Source: Progne subis subis
Lineage: Eukaryota; Chordata; Aves; Passeriformes; Hirundinidae
Assembly (NCBI GenBank): GCA_022316685.1
Contig: JAKJHU010000014.1
Location: 6,195,001-6,259,000 of the forward strand
Length of the DNA stretch: 64,000 nucleotides
Direction: 5' to 3'
Shown here: positions 36,301-47,982 of the stretch, in pieces
Layout: each line of letters begins with the position of its first letter
How positions within the stretch are numbered: position 1 is the stretch's first letter
Translations under genes and position numbers: made by a program
The notes under the pieces: model-generated
Seen by the model: only the letters and a program-made list of their open reading frames with translations
Told to the model about the DNA's origin: nothing
The model's database searches: none

Positions 36301-39300
36301 CAATCCTTAATCTCAGCTAGTACAGTTCCCTCTATAAGAGAAGTATGATAACGCCTTTTTTTTTTATTATTATTACCAACCGTGATCTGAAATCAAAAAC
36401 AGTTATTAAGCTTTTTACTCATGACTAAAAATAATGATTTGACAGGTAGAAGCAATCATAATTAATATTTAAATGTAAAAACAGATCTTGCTTCTCGTTG
36501 AATTCACTTCAAATATTAAGACATTTACCAGTATTCTGGACGTACAAACTAATGGAGAAGAAAATGTTTACTTTTCACCCCCCCTTGGCAGATTACTGAG
36601 GGTTTTTTCCACCTTGAAACATAAATACTTCAAATTATCTGACTTAGCTCTAAAACCCAAGCTGCAGTCCGAGGATACTTGAGAGCCACTAACAAAAGGT
36701 TTGGAAAAATCAGAAATTAGGTTTTACCTTCTCTCCTCTCACAAGTCTTTGTCTTTTGCCTACTCCTTCCCCCTTCTTTTTAGAATTGCTGTTAAATTCC
36801 AATGAAATGCCTCAGTTTTCAAGACGGCTCACCCAGGGTCTGCTAAGGTGACGAGGTGGAGTTGTCCATTCACTCTAGGAGGCAGACATTAGGTGGACAG
36901 AGTAATTCAGTTACAGACAATTAGATAATTGTGATACAATTCCTGCAACTGGATTTATTTCCTTGTCTCGAGACAAGGTCTTGAAATAGAGAAAGATGAA
37001 GAGGGGTGCGTGGTTTCACCTCATCCCAGGGTGTCTTCACTTGAGTGCTGTAAGATTTGAGTTCACTTGGTGTGCTACTTGTTGCACCTGGAATAAGAAC
37101 TGGTACTTTTTGATTTTTGTAAAGCATATTCTCTCTGTTCTCCTTCTGTTGAAGTGTTCCTGGCAATAAGTACCTCAGTGTCATGGTCTGCCAACAGTGG
37201 GCGTTGAACAAAATGCAACTTTTAGAGCTATGATAATGCAAAAGCATCCTGAATCCTTCCAGCAGACTCACTTCTCCTGTTCTAATAAAAATGAAATAAA
37301 TATAATAAAAATGCCTTGGCATTTCCCTCGAAGTGCACGGTATTATGTCCTTCATTTTTTATTATCAGAGGACATGGCAGACACCTGTACAATGATTTGC
37401 TGGGCAGGGAAAACAGCCCAAACGCAGAATTAACATTTGTTCTCTTCGACAAAACCAGAATCTGACAAGAATAAGTTACATCTCAGACCTTATTAACCTA
37501 ATAAATGCTGCCGCCACACTAATAAACACTTTCTTGCTCTCAGGACATGTCCCTCAGTATTCCTTTCAGCCCACAATTAACTCTCCCAAGGCAAGTGTTT
37601 GGAGAGTTCCCCCCGCCCTGGGATGGGGCTGCAGCAGTGACCCCTCCATCCCTGGGGTAAGCAGTGGTGGCCCTGCACTGTCACACGCTGGCTCTGGAGG
37701 CAGCTGCTCCCCAAGTCCCCCTGGCAAAGGTCAGGACACCTTCCAGAGCTCCCAGGTTTGGCCAAAAACCCCCAGGGATGGGGTTACAGCGACTGCAACA
37801 TCGCTCTAATCAACCAAATAGGAGCTCCTTTTCTTCAAGAGTTAATCACAGGACTTCACTTGTCTCTAAGTTGCCTTGATAGATGAGAGCACAATAATAT
37901 AAATAAGAAATGACAGTTTACCAAAGAAGGTTAACATAAGGTCATGACCTTTTTCTACTTCACTTCTGCAGCTTATTCATGCATGAAAACACGCTTTTGT
38001 AGCTGTAGCCTCAGCATCCCTTACAGATCTGGACTTGTGCCAACAACTGAGCTTTAAAATTACCATTTAAAATACCACTTCAAATGGTATTTATGTTCAG
38101 AAAATACCGTTTCTGCATTTTGCAATGCTCGAGTAGAACTGTTCCGCATTAGAATAAAATATGAAATGAGGATATCTCTGCATTTCACAGCCTATCTCGC
38201 TGACATAGTGGTACCTCTGCTCCACGAACAAGGAGGGATTGGACACACACCCATTCCCTCTCCCTTCCCCAGACCAGGTCACACCTTTCTGAGCAAACCC
38301 ACCCAGGGACCCTGCCCAGGCTGCCCCAGGAACACCCCACGGATGCACAGGGCACAGCATCAGCCTGACAGCCCTACACGAGTAAATGTCAAATATTAAT
38401 TTGTCACATTATTTGTGCAGTGATTTAAAGCCAAATCCCGTCTCATCATTCATTTCCATCAGGCACACAAGGAAGCAGGAGCTTTCTGTCACAATCTGTA
38501 ATGCCTACACCAGGAGCTGCCAGGAAATATTTCTCTGTCAGAGAAGTAAACTGAAGGTTGGAGAGTGAGAGCTGCAGTACAACATGGAGATAATTAGTTT
38601 TGAAAGGCTAATCAGGTCACTGCTCTGGCTGGCATTTCTCTGGAGATGCACAGGCCTTCAGCTCAGCACATCCTGCCTCTTGATCCCTCACCAAAGTAAA
38701 GGAAGACTTTACAAACTACACAACTCTGGATGACATACCCTGCCATAAGAACCCCCAAACAGCCACGAAAAGATCCCTGCAATAGCCAGGAAATATCCCT
38801 ACAGCCCTTGGGTCAGGATAGATCCCTCAGCACGGGGTGTCCCAGGCTGTGCTGCTCCATCCCCTGCCCCAAGTGGGTCCAACCAGCCACAGAATCACTC
38901 AAGAACGCAAAGGTTTAATCAAAGCTATAGCAATAACTGTTTTAAGGTTATCTCAACTATTTTACACTGTTGTCTTATGCATATTCATGAAGCCTTGTGC
39001 CTTGCACACATCTCTGATACCCTGGAAGGTGGAGACATTGAGCACTGTCAGCTCATTCAAGCTGTGAAATTAGGCCTTTGGGTCTCCAAAAAAAATTGCT
39101 CACAACCCCCCAGCAATGCTTGATCAAAAGAGCAGCACACTTCAGTACGTTGTTGGTTAGTGAATCCTTATCCCTTTCCCTTCCTTAGCATTAAATAGCC
39201 ACAAATGGCTAAAAAAAATTTTTTTCAAAAACCCAACAGTTCTTTCCTGACATCCTTCCCTTTTGTCAGAAGGATGCTCTATTTTGTTTCTGAAAAACAC

Positions 39301-39969
39301 GATCAATCTTTCCAGTAATAATGACTCTCTGAATAAATTCTGTACTACTTCCATGCTCTTTTCTAACAATGCACCTTATTTGTACCTTGGCTTATAAAAA
39401 ACACCCCGTACACTGATCGATCATTGCAGGCACAGTGAAATAAAACCAACCATGAGACAAATAATGGGAGCAGAACAATAGTGCACATCTATTTAACGCC
39501 TGAGTTTATACTAAGGGATAACATAAAGCACAATGATGCAATAAAGGCAGAAAGAATGGAACAACCCAGAACAACAATAAACTTTATTCCTCCAAAACAC
39601 CACTGGTTAATCTGAATGAGGAGCTGTTTTACTCCCACCTGCAAAAACCACTCCTTTGAGCAATGCAGAGGCATTAATAAAACCCCAGTTCACGCCCTGG
39701 AAGACCGTCCAGCAGCACACACAGTTTTTGTTTGAGAGGTCACTTTTCCCCCACACAGTAACCAGCCACTAAGTTACTCATATTCTAACGCCTGATGGTC
39801 ACAAGTTGGCTGAAAGTGGCCTCCTTGCAGGTCAGTACAGCCGAATTCTCACTGTCACTGTCACCTCTGCAAAAGTTCAGTTGTATTTAGTGACACAATG
39901 ACGTTCACTCTGTTCCATCACTTGAGCGCTTCTGGTTCATTGTGTATTTCCACTTTTGCCCGAAGATTT

Positions 39970-39986
39970 AAAAAAAAAAAAAAAAA
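39970..39986. repeat. A17 homopolymer
   Basis: Seventeen A on the plus strand, intronic. Confidence 0.94.
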
Positions 39987-41594
39987 TGCTTCAAAACAGC
40001 TAATAAAATATTCCCTTGCAATTCCTGGTCAGATAAAATGTAGTACAAAAATCAAATACCTTGAGCTCTGTCTGAGTTTTTAAAGACTGTCCAAATGCTA
40101 GAATTTAAGGTGTATTGTAAGAATTGAATTGTGCAGAAGGAACATTAATTTGACTAACTTATTTTAATAAGACTAGTCTAAAGGAAGAATGACTCTTGCA
40201 TGCTAAGGATTATGATGAATAGGAGCCCTGCTTTCAAAAATCTTGGGGTGTGGACAACTTTTATGCACTGAAAGCAGTAAGTAGTCATCAAAACACAGAC
40301 CTGTGCGCTAGCTCAAGGGCATACTGCCAGTCAGTCCCCCAAAGAGGCAAGAGAGGTGAAGTAGCAGGGATCTGTGAATCATAAATGATATTCCTGGGCT
40401 GAGCTCTCCAAAGGCCGAAATGAAAACATGGAGGACCATAATGAAATACTTCAATCAAAATAAAACAACCATCTACAGCTTATTTACACCGTCAAGGTGG
40501 ATCTCAGCTGATAGGTTGCCATAGAAAATAATTCCATCATCTTTTAGCGAAAGAAGGAGTACAGCCAAATAAATTATGAAGCTGGAATAAAGCATATGAC
40601 CACAGGCAAGAAGGGCTTTGTACAAACCTTAAAAAGGAGTTGGACAACGGTAAAATGAAATCTTGGAAAAAAGGAATTTATGAGACAACTGTGCAATGGG
40701 AAAAGCCAGAGAACACAGTTTGTTGTGAAAAGATGATAATACAGTTCATGAAAAGCTGCCCTGAGATTAAAAAAATACCATCACTGATGCATTTTCTGCA
40801 GCACTGAAAGGCAGGGGTGGTGTGATCCAGGCACACAGCAGAGCACACCAGAGCACGTGGCAGCACATCCCCGTTACCTGTGTCAGGGGACAGCTCAGCA
40901 AGAAGGAGCTGCTCTGGCCTGCGTACAGCACACCTTGGGTACCTAACACCTGACCTTCCACAGCACCTGACGATGCACAAAATGTAGTGACTGTAGGTCA
41001 ACCCATCATCTGGGCTTGTTTACACCCACTCTGTTTGCCAGTGCACCTTTAGGAAGTCTGACCTCGTTCCATTATGTGTTCTAACATAAGTTTCTTCATA
41101 AGAACGAATTTTACCCTATAATGAATTAACTAGACTTAAATTTCCCCTGTGAAAAAGACAAATGGGTTTACGTAACATGTGGTTTTAAATCCTTTTTTAT
41201 TCAGTTAATCTCTAGCTGTGGAATTGTGATTGAAATGTGAAAATGTATGTGTATTTTCTGATAAGAACCTTTTTTTTGCTGTAGAGACAGATGAAATATT
41301 ATCAAGCGCATACACTGTCTTCAAGTTTTTAAACTGATGACGGAAATCCCATAATCAGAACATGGCACAGCCAATCCAGGTTAAGTGATAACATTTTTTT
41401 CAACAAAATAAAACAAAACCCCAACCCTTTGAAGTGTTCTTACAGTTACATCTTCATAATCCAGACTTGAGAAGATCTGTGCTCTCGACAACTCCGAGCA
41501 CACGCTCTTCAGCTGGCTCCACATAAAAGCCAGCGTTTCCTTTCCCCTTCCTAAGTCTGCTGATTCCTTAATAACAGTGAGACATGGCACAAAC

Positions 41595-41717
41595 CTGCAC
41601 AGGATTTTCCATCCTCCCCCAGCTTCTGGCCAGCTGGACACTTGCAGTGGTAGCTGCCGATGGTGTTGCAGCAGCGGTCGTGGCAGCCGCCGTTCTCCGT
41701 GGTGCACTCGTTGACAT
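41595..41717 (-). CDS. MEGF6: MEGF6 exon: EGF1, calcium-binding type with an odd cysteine
   Basis: 123-nt phase 1/1 exon; acceptor CTTTCTCCTGCAG (AG at 41718-41719), donor CAG|GTTTGTGC from 41594. Reads [12 protein letters not shown], then [15 protein letters not shown], then [14 protein letters not shown]. The N-terminal calcium segment and the C-x-N-x4-Y-x-C-x-C hydroxylation motif are present. There are seven cysteines rather than six: the third EGF cysteine is followed by an extra Cys (RCC). This should be the first EGF after the EMI domain. The donor lacks the usual A at +3/+4, but phase and the D-V-D-E-C join with EGF2 support it. Confidence 0.94.
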
Positions 41718-41912
41718 CTGCAGGAGAAAGCACAAGCAACCACTGAAGAGTGGGCACTGACCATGGCATCTGAATATCTAAGTTCAGTCATGTCTGACTG
41801 ATGTGAAAAAATGAGAGTTTCTGAGATAAACAGCTCAGGACCCTGAGGCAATCCCAGGAGCAGCGAGGCCCAGCTACGCTGCTGAGCCCCTCCAGCCAAC
41901 CAGGTTGTGCCA

Positions 41913-42198
41913 TGAGAGTTTAGATTGGGCATCACAAAACATTTCCTCATTGAAAGGATTACCAAGCACTGGAACAGGGTGCTCAGGGAAGTGGTGGAGT
42001 CACCCTCCCTAGAGGGATTTAAAAGACAGCTATCACAGAATCATTACAATAGGGGAACACCTCTAAGATCCTCGAGCCCAGCCATTAGCGGATGTGGCAC
42101 CTGGGGACATGGTTTAGGGGTGGGCTTGGCAGTGCTGGGTTAATGGTTGGGTCAATGGTCTTAAAGGTCTTTTCAGCCTAAATGATTCTGTGATTCTA
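41913..42198 (+). mobile_element. CR1 LINE 3' fragment, sense, interrupted by a nested CR1
   Basis: Shows GTTTAGATTGGGCATCACAA, AAGCACTGGAACAGGGTGCT, CAGGGAAGTGGTGGAGTCAC, AGAGGGATTTAAAAGACAG, then after an interruption GGGGACATGGTTTAGGGGTG, GGCAGTGCTGGGTTAATGGT and the 3' end TGATTCTGTGATTCTAAG. It belongs to the CR1 group with the GGTTAATGGTTGG 3' end, distinct from the other copies here. The interruption at 42032-42089 is listed separately. Confidence 0.9.
42032..42089 (-). mobile_element. short CR1 3'-end insertion nested in another CR1
   Basis: Plus strand reads ATCACAGAATCATTACAAT then CACCTCTAAGATCCTCGAGC and CCAGCCATTAG, the reverse complement of a CR1 3' end (subfamily with an AAGACCTCTAAGATCATCGAG-type end). 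It breaks the sense CR1 between AAAAGACAG and GATGTGGCAC, which are normally nearly adjacent. Only about 58 bp was inserted, an extreme 5' truncation. Confidence 0.78.
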
Positions 42199-43667
42199 AG
42201 AGTTGCAAGGGTGGGATTTTCCTCCTCCCCTTCTGCATAAGGTGAGTGCAGAGCCCACCTGGCCCTGGCTGCATGCTCCACCCAACTTCCACCTCTGGAA
42301 CAACCTCTAAACAGTCATTTCCAGCAGCCTCACTTGGGTATTAGGGTGCTGCTAGAAGCTGTGGCAGAGATGAGAAACCTCTCAAAGATGGTAGGATTTT
42401 AAATCAATTACGGTCCTGCTTCCTGTCAGGTGCTGTTGTCTGCACACCTGACCTATTCACCTTGTAAGCTGTTGCTTTCCTGCATGCAAAATGGAACTTT
42501 ACACATTACAAATGAAGAACATTAAAGAATTAAATGAAAAGAAAAATAAGTAAACAGACAGCCAGTGGCAGAGAAAAAATCAATAGCAAAGACATTCACT
42601 TACATACCTACTTAAATACCCTACATAAGAAATTCAAAGAAGTATGAGAGAAGCCATCAGGCCAGCAGTGCTGCTCTGCTGAGCAGGAGCAGAGACAACA
42701 GACGGTATGGAGGTGATTTCCAAAACAGAACATTTGTTCAAAGGGGATGGTAAATGCAACAAGCCCAGCAGGTATTTGCTGCGCTGATTCTATGCACACT
42801 GAACTTGGGAAATGCTTTCTCATTCACTTTGCTCTCTGAAGTGTTCATGTCCCACAAATCCAGTCCAGCAGCGCAAGGGCAAGAAGGGATGGACCTGTGT
42901 GAGAATAATGGGCTCTGGGGGGCTTGGCTTCAATTTTTGGGCAAATGTCTTGATCTACCCTGGTGGCAGAGCCAGGGCTGAGGGGACACCGCACCTCCTC
43001 AAAGCCCAGGCTGAGGTGACAGATCTGACAGACCTTTGGCACTGGGGGGAGGCTCACACTGCTTTCAGGTCAGACAGCAGGAAACTCAGAAGGAGGATTA
43101 AGCAGCAGAAGATAAGCATCATCACCACTGTAAAAACCACAGGCAGTTACTTCATATTAGTGGCACTCCTCATTCCTAAGGGGAAATGAGGCTTCTAAAA
43201 AAAAAACCAAACATTTAATTAGTTTGTAAAGAAAAATAATAATAAAAAAAAGAATTTCACATTCATGCAAGAGAGGTGAGATCCTTTCAACTGCAACCCT
43301 TCGGTGTTAAAGACTAAGATTCACCAAGGTTTGTTAGTTCTTTGATGAGCTCGAGCTTCAATTGACTGGTTCATTTCTGATCCTGGCTAAAAGCCACAGG
43401 GTAAAAGAAATTTTTGAGGAGGTTTCAGACTATTAAAAAGCTAAAAGTGCATCGTGAAGCACCAACATTTGCTAAAGCGTAGATGAAGAGGCACAAACCC
43501 ACTAAAACCACCTCACTTCTCTACAGCGTTAGATTCAACGCGATGACCAACAAAATTATAATTTCTCTGTCCTCAGTGATACTGGAAAACACTGGCAGGC
43601 TATATTAAAAAAAGAAATAAAGCAAAATTCAGTTATCTCAGAGCCACACAACAAACCAAATCCTAAC

Positions 43668-44007
43668 CCGCGCGAAGCCAACGAGGCTCTTCTCCATTCC
43701 ACGGGAACGCCATTTAAACAGAAACTTTTTCCCCGAGAAGAACACTCCCCCCACCCCCTTCCTCTCCGAAAACAAACGGCACCAAAAATAAGAACGTGCG
43801 TCTGCTCGCTTCTCCTCGGCAGGAACATATGACAGCAGACAGATTTTGGACGCGTTCCTCCGAGCACTGGGAGGAGGCACGCGAGCGCTCGGCGCCGCGC
43901 ACGGGCCCCTTCCAAGGGATTTAATCCCCCCGGCTCGCAGACATCTTGATGTGCCTCGTGGTAATAAACAGTAATGAGCCACATAATGACCCGGCTCCAC
44001 AGCTTCG
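43668..44007. promoter_or_regulatory. isolated CpG-dense patch in intron (candidate CpG island)
   Basis: I count about 29 CpG in roughly 340 bp, peaking at 43878-43905 (eight CpG in under 30 bp). The flanks are AT-rich with few CpG. No EGF or EMI coding pattern is present. It could be an alternative promoter, an enhancer or an orphan CpG island; nothing in the sequence decides between these. Confidence 0.45.
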
Positions 44008-44179
44008 ACTTCTTATTTCTACTAAGAAGATTGAAAACTAACAGCAACTCCTTGTTCTTTTCATTTAAGCTAAGAAATGCTTTATTCTTTAGCGCCCACA
44101 ATGCTAGGTGACCTCCTGGCGTAAAACATTGACTGGGTGAGGTGGTCTAGGATATACAGCCCGATATTAACACCAGTGT

Positions 44180-44220
44180 GTTTTGTTCCAGTATTTTGAA
44201 CCAAAATATTGGAACAAAAC
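44180..44220. repeat. 41-nt near-perfect inverted repeat (hairpin)
   Basis: Arms 44180-44198 and 44202-44220 pair over 19 bp with a single G.T mismatch (44191/44209) and a 3-nt loop. The arms read GTTTTGTTCCAGTATTTTG and CAAAATATTGGAACAAAAC. It is not part of a recognised repeat. Confidence 0.9.
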
Positions 44221-47200
44221 CTTTCTAGCTGAAGATGTCATCATTATCCCCTTGATTTCACCAGGGTATAATCCATTTGGAAGTGCATAGCGCTGGTGCA
44301 TGCTAATATGCAGGAAGCTTCTCCTTTGATTGCAGTGTTCCTGTTAGCAACTAAAAATCTTTTCCTTCCTTCTTCATCATAAAATGCTGTGGCCCAGCAT
44401 GGTGCTGCATGACTGAAAACCTCACTTCCTCCTTCTTCTAACCCTACCTTCTTAATGCTCTGTCCAGGATTTCCTTGTCTCTGCCTTAATATTTGTTTTC
44501 ATCTTTCGATGAAATGTTTTCATGCACTTCTTTGCTGCTTTTTACACCAGAAACCCATCACTTCTGTTATACTCACAAACCCTGCCTTTCCATCGCCATG
44601 TGCCTTTAAAACAAGCACCTTATTTGAAGCTAACCATCATAAAATAAACCATAATTTAAATTCTGAGTTAAGACACCAAAAAAAGCTTTCTTGATACAGC
44701 TTTATTACAGAGCAGTCACATTTGAAGGAATACACTGAGTAGGAATGCCTCACCAGTTTTAGCCCTAATGCTATGACAATTTGCTCTCTAAGCATCTCCA
44801 CCCTTCGCTGTCCTGTCTCCTGTTTAAGACCTTCTCCACTGCCTGCTCCCTGCCAAGCTGTTTTCTGCAACTCCATAATAAAGGTCAGATGTTGCCTCAG
44901 TCCAAAGAAGCACAAAAAGAAATGATCTGAATGTGAAGTAAGAAAGAATGTGTTTTACATTTGTAAAAGGCCGGGTCATAGAGCTTTTACAAGCCACAAT
45001 CAGCTGTTCCATAGTCCTAAAACAAGAGTAGTCAGGATTTTAAAATCTGATTACAGCTTTGCCACTTAAAAAAAAAAAAGTTAAAATAAACTCAACGAAA
45101 ACAATTCTGTCAAATGATAAATTTCTGTCTGCTTTCCATATTCAATGTCACTCAAGGTTGCAAATATATTTTGCCTTTTGAATAGTGAGAAAAATGACAG
45201 AAAATTTCTGACACGTAACAAGTCTGCCACGTTAGGTCTGACAAAAGTTCAATGCTATCAAGCCTATCAATCCATCTGTAATGACATGCTGTAGGCACTT
45301 AAAAAAAAAATAAATGTGATGTTTGCTACTGCAATGTTTCACGTTTATTTATAGAGCCAATGTTGCAACACAAAAACATTATCCATGGGACGGACTGGAT
45401 GTGAGCCTTCAATCTTGCCATGGGAAAAATAATTGAAAACACCTTGCATTTAGATTAACTTGATATTAACTTTATATATGATCTGTCTAGCATATGTGTG
45501 GGGGGGTAAAAAAAATCCACAATATATTTTAAATTCAGTAGTATGTTAAAATATGAATTACTGACATGTGCCCACGTCCCACACTCCCTGCACTTGTGGT
45601 ACTGTGGAACAGAACTATATGGAAAAGGTGTCTTTTCTCCAAAAATCTTATAAAATACTTGATATGGAAGGGAACATACCCTTTTTTATTTTCATGAAGT
45701 AGACCACCTTTGCCCAGTTAACCCTGCCTGGGAGCTACATGCTAAATGGAGAAGGACAATTCCAATCCCTTCACCTCCCTGTCCTTATTAATGCTATTCC
45801 ACCTGAAAACGTCCCATGTCCTCAGCTCCAGGGAAAACAACCCTTCACAAAGTTTTTACGAAAATGCAGGCGATTTCAGATTTCCTACAAATAAATGAAG
45901 GCTTTATGTGAAAGCAGACACTGGACAGAATGGTTTTCATCGGTAACTCCAGCCTGAAATCTAACAGCAGCGACCTGCTCTATCACCAGTCCGCAAAAGT
46001 AGAAAGTAAATGAAGAAAAATCACTGTAATAAGCAGAAGTACACATTGGCACTGGGGCAGAAGTCTCCTCTCCACCTCTCCACTGAGCTGTTGGTGAGGG
46101 TTGCAGCTCTGCAGGGAGCTCAGTTCAGCATCTTTAAAACCCAGTGAGGGATTAAACCTGCCCTGAGCACAGGACTGGCCAGAGCTGGGGAAGGAGAAAG
46201 TACCAAGCAGGGGCTCAGCTCTGCAGCAGGAAAACCTTGCAGTGGAACACCACCTAATTTTGGCAGCAGTTGTATGTTCAGATCAGTGGAACACAGCAGT
46301 TAACTCACTGCCTAGGTTAAGGTGTTTTTATTTTCCCCATACAACAAGTTTATGCCATATTCATTAATATAAAGACTAATTTTTAAGATAACACAAGGAA
46401 TCTTGCAACTGCCTGCGGCGCAGCATTTAAAACCCATTCTCCAAGGTTTCTGTACTTATCAGCTGCATATGAGCAACAGCTTTATCTATTTAAGGCAGCC
46501 ACATGCAAAGTTGCCATTTGGGTGCCCAGCGCTGGGGCTAACCCGTGCTCTGACCCGTGAGCCACCGACTCCAGCGCGTGCCAGAGCTCCCTGGACATGT
46601 AATAAATCACTGAAGTGGAATAAAATCTGTAAAAAAATCATTCCCATTGTTATTGCAATCCTGCCTGAACAAAGCCCACCAGCACGGAGCCAGGAGGTGA
46701 TTTTGATTAGTTTAAAAGCATTTGGGTAACACACCCTGCTTCAATCAGGGGTCACAGCAACCACAGCATATTTACTTAGAGGGAAGACAACATTTTATTA
46801 ATAATACTTGGGACCTTCACCCGAAGACTATGATGAAGATGGGCCAATTTCAGGAATCTAAATGTTAAATATCTTTAAGAAGGCAGTTTGGTTCCTTTCT
46901 CTAACAGGCACTGGAAGCTTATATTGACTTTTATGGCAATTTAGAGACGTAAATTCTTAACTCAGAAAACACAAATGCTGTTGGGTAAAAAAAAATCAAA
47001 CCCTCGTAATAGTTAGGATCAAAGTCTAAATATAGTTTATCATGTGCACTTGAAATGCTCCTATATGTGCACTTTATTATATCTGAGTTCTACACCTGGC
47101 TTACCAAGGCGTAGAACTGCAACTCTCTTACAATTTGTTTTAATAAGAAGCTATTATATGCAAGTGTCTGCAAATCACAATGCCCATTTGTCAAATTCTC

Positions 47201-47290
47201 ATATATTGATCTAAATAATTTGATTCAACTTTTAAAAAATACTTAAGATTAAAAATTAAAAAAAAGTACCTCCTAAAGTTTTACACACTA

Positions 47291-47309
47291 TTTTTTTTTT
47301 TTTTTTTTT
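47291..47309. repeat. T19 homopolymer
   Basis: Nineteen T on the plus strand, intronic. Confidence 0.94.
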
Positions 47310-47964
47310 AATTACAGCTCAGATGGTCTGCAACCAAAACCATACATCTAAAAAAATCCTGAAACTTGAGAAAATCCATTTGAACTTTAAGGGCCACTCA
47401 CTGCTACAGTGCAACACAGTTCACACGAGCACACATGCACATGTATCATGTCAACATTACACGTAAATAGAACGTAATGACCAAATACACTGGACAGGCT
47501 GCCAGGCACAACCCTCACGCCCCAAAGAGTGCACCTGTCTTTTTCTTGGTTTCCTGCAAAAAGCTTTGCAGCGGCTGTCTTTGAGCAGTAATTGTCTCTA
47601 AAACATAAATTATATACATCACTTCCAGCACTAACCATAAATTATCCGCCTGAATAGCAAACAAAGCTGCTCGTTCTGATAGTCAGCGCAGCCCTGCCCA
47701 GGTATTGATTAAGCACTCTCAATGCTTTATTAGGTTTTCTTCCCCCACAAAGTCAATAGCAGGATGAATATTTCTTCTTGGGCTGTTATGAAGTATCGTA
47801 AATCTGAGTCATTATTAACAAGCGCCTGATTAGTGGAGCAAACTGATCAGAGAGTTTGGCACAGGCTCCGGGAGCGTCACCTCCCAGCAAACACCCATCA
47901 CTGCCACTGTCTCTGCTGCCAGCTGTGCTCCTTGTGCTTCCACAAGTTATCACCCCCTTTTTCC

Positions 47965-47982
47965 TTTTTTTTTTTTTTTTTT
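47965..47982. repeat. T18 homopolymer
   Basis: Eighteen T on the plus strand, intronic. Confidence 0.94.

Larger units (their letters stand above)
23292..41594 (-). other. MEGF6 large intron between EGF1 and EGF2 (18.3 kb)
   Basis: No exon is recognised. It holds CR1 fragments at about 23843-23985 and 32390-32782, an A26 run at 28555-28580, a CT-rich tract at 30055-30090, A runs at 30624-30637 and 39970-39986, an AC/AT microsatellite at 30738-30800, a 30-bp duplication near 31951-32003 and an AAT/A-rich tract at 33302-33351. The stretches 24000-28500, 34000-38000 and 40000-41500 show only chance frames and no recognised element. Confidence 0.72.
406..41717 (-). other. MEGF6: MEGF6 gene, internal portion (10 exons visible, both ends outside the window)
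   Basis: This span joins ten minus-strand exons into one open reading frame: eight EGF domains, an acidic linker and the first laminin-type EGF. MEGF6 is a large secreted multi-EGF protein with an N-terminal EMI domain; its molecular role is poorly defined. The call rests on domain order and on diagnostic details: the IEMEIV stretch before EGF6, the CC pair in EGF7, and the linker ending in RGELT followed by VCLGDTFGQDCSL. All splice junctions are phase 1 and all split codons join to sensible residues. The EMI and signal-peptide exons should lie to the right of 64000 and most laminin-type EGF exons to the left of 1. Other EMI/EGF proteins (MEGF10/11, PEAR1, SCUBE, EGFL7) do not have this order. 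Confidence 0.93.

Noticed and set aside
43556..44101. 181-codon open frame on the minus strand over the CpG-dense patch
   Set aside because: It opens only with a non-ATG codon, shows no recognisable domain, lacks splice-site support in MEGF6 phase, and CpG/GC-rich DNA lowers stop-codon frequency.
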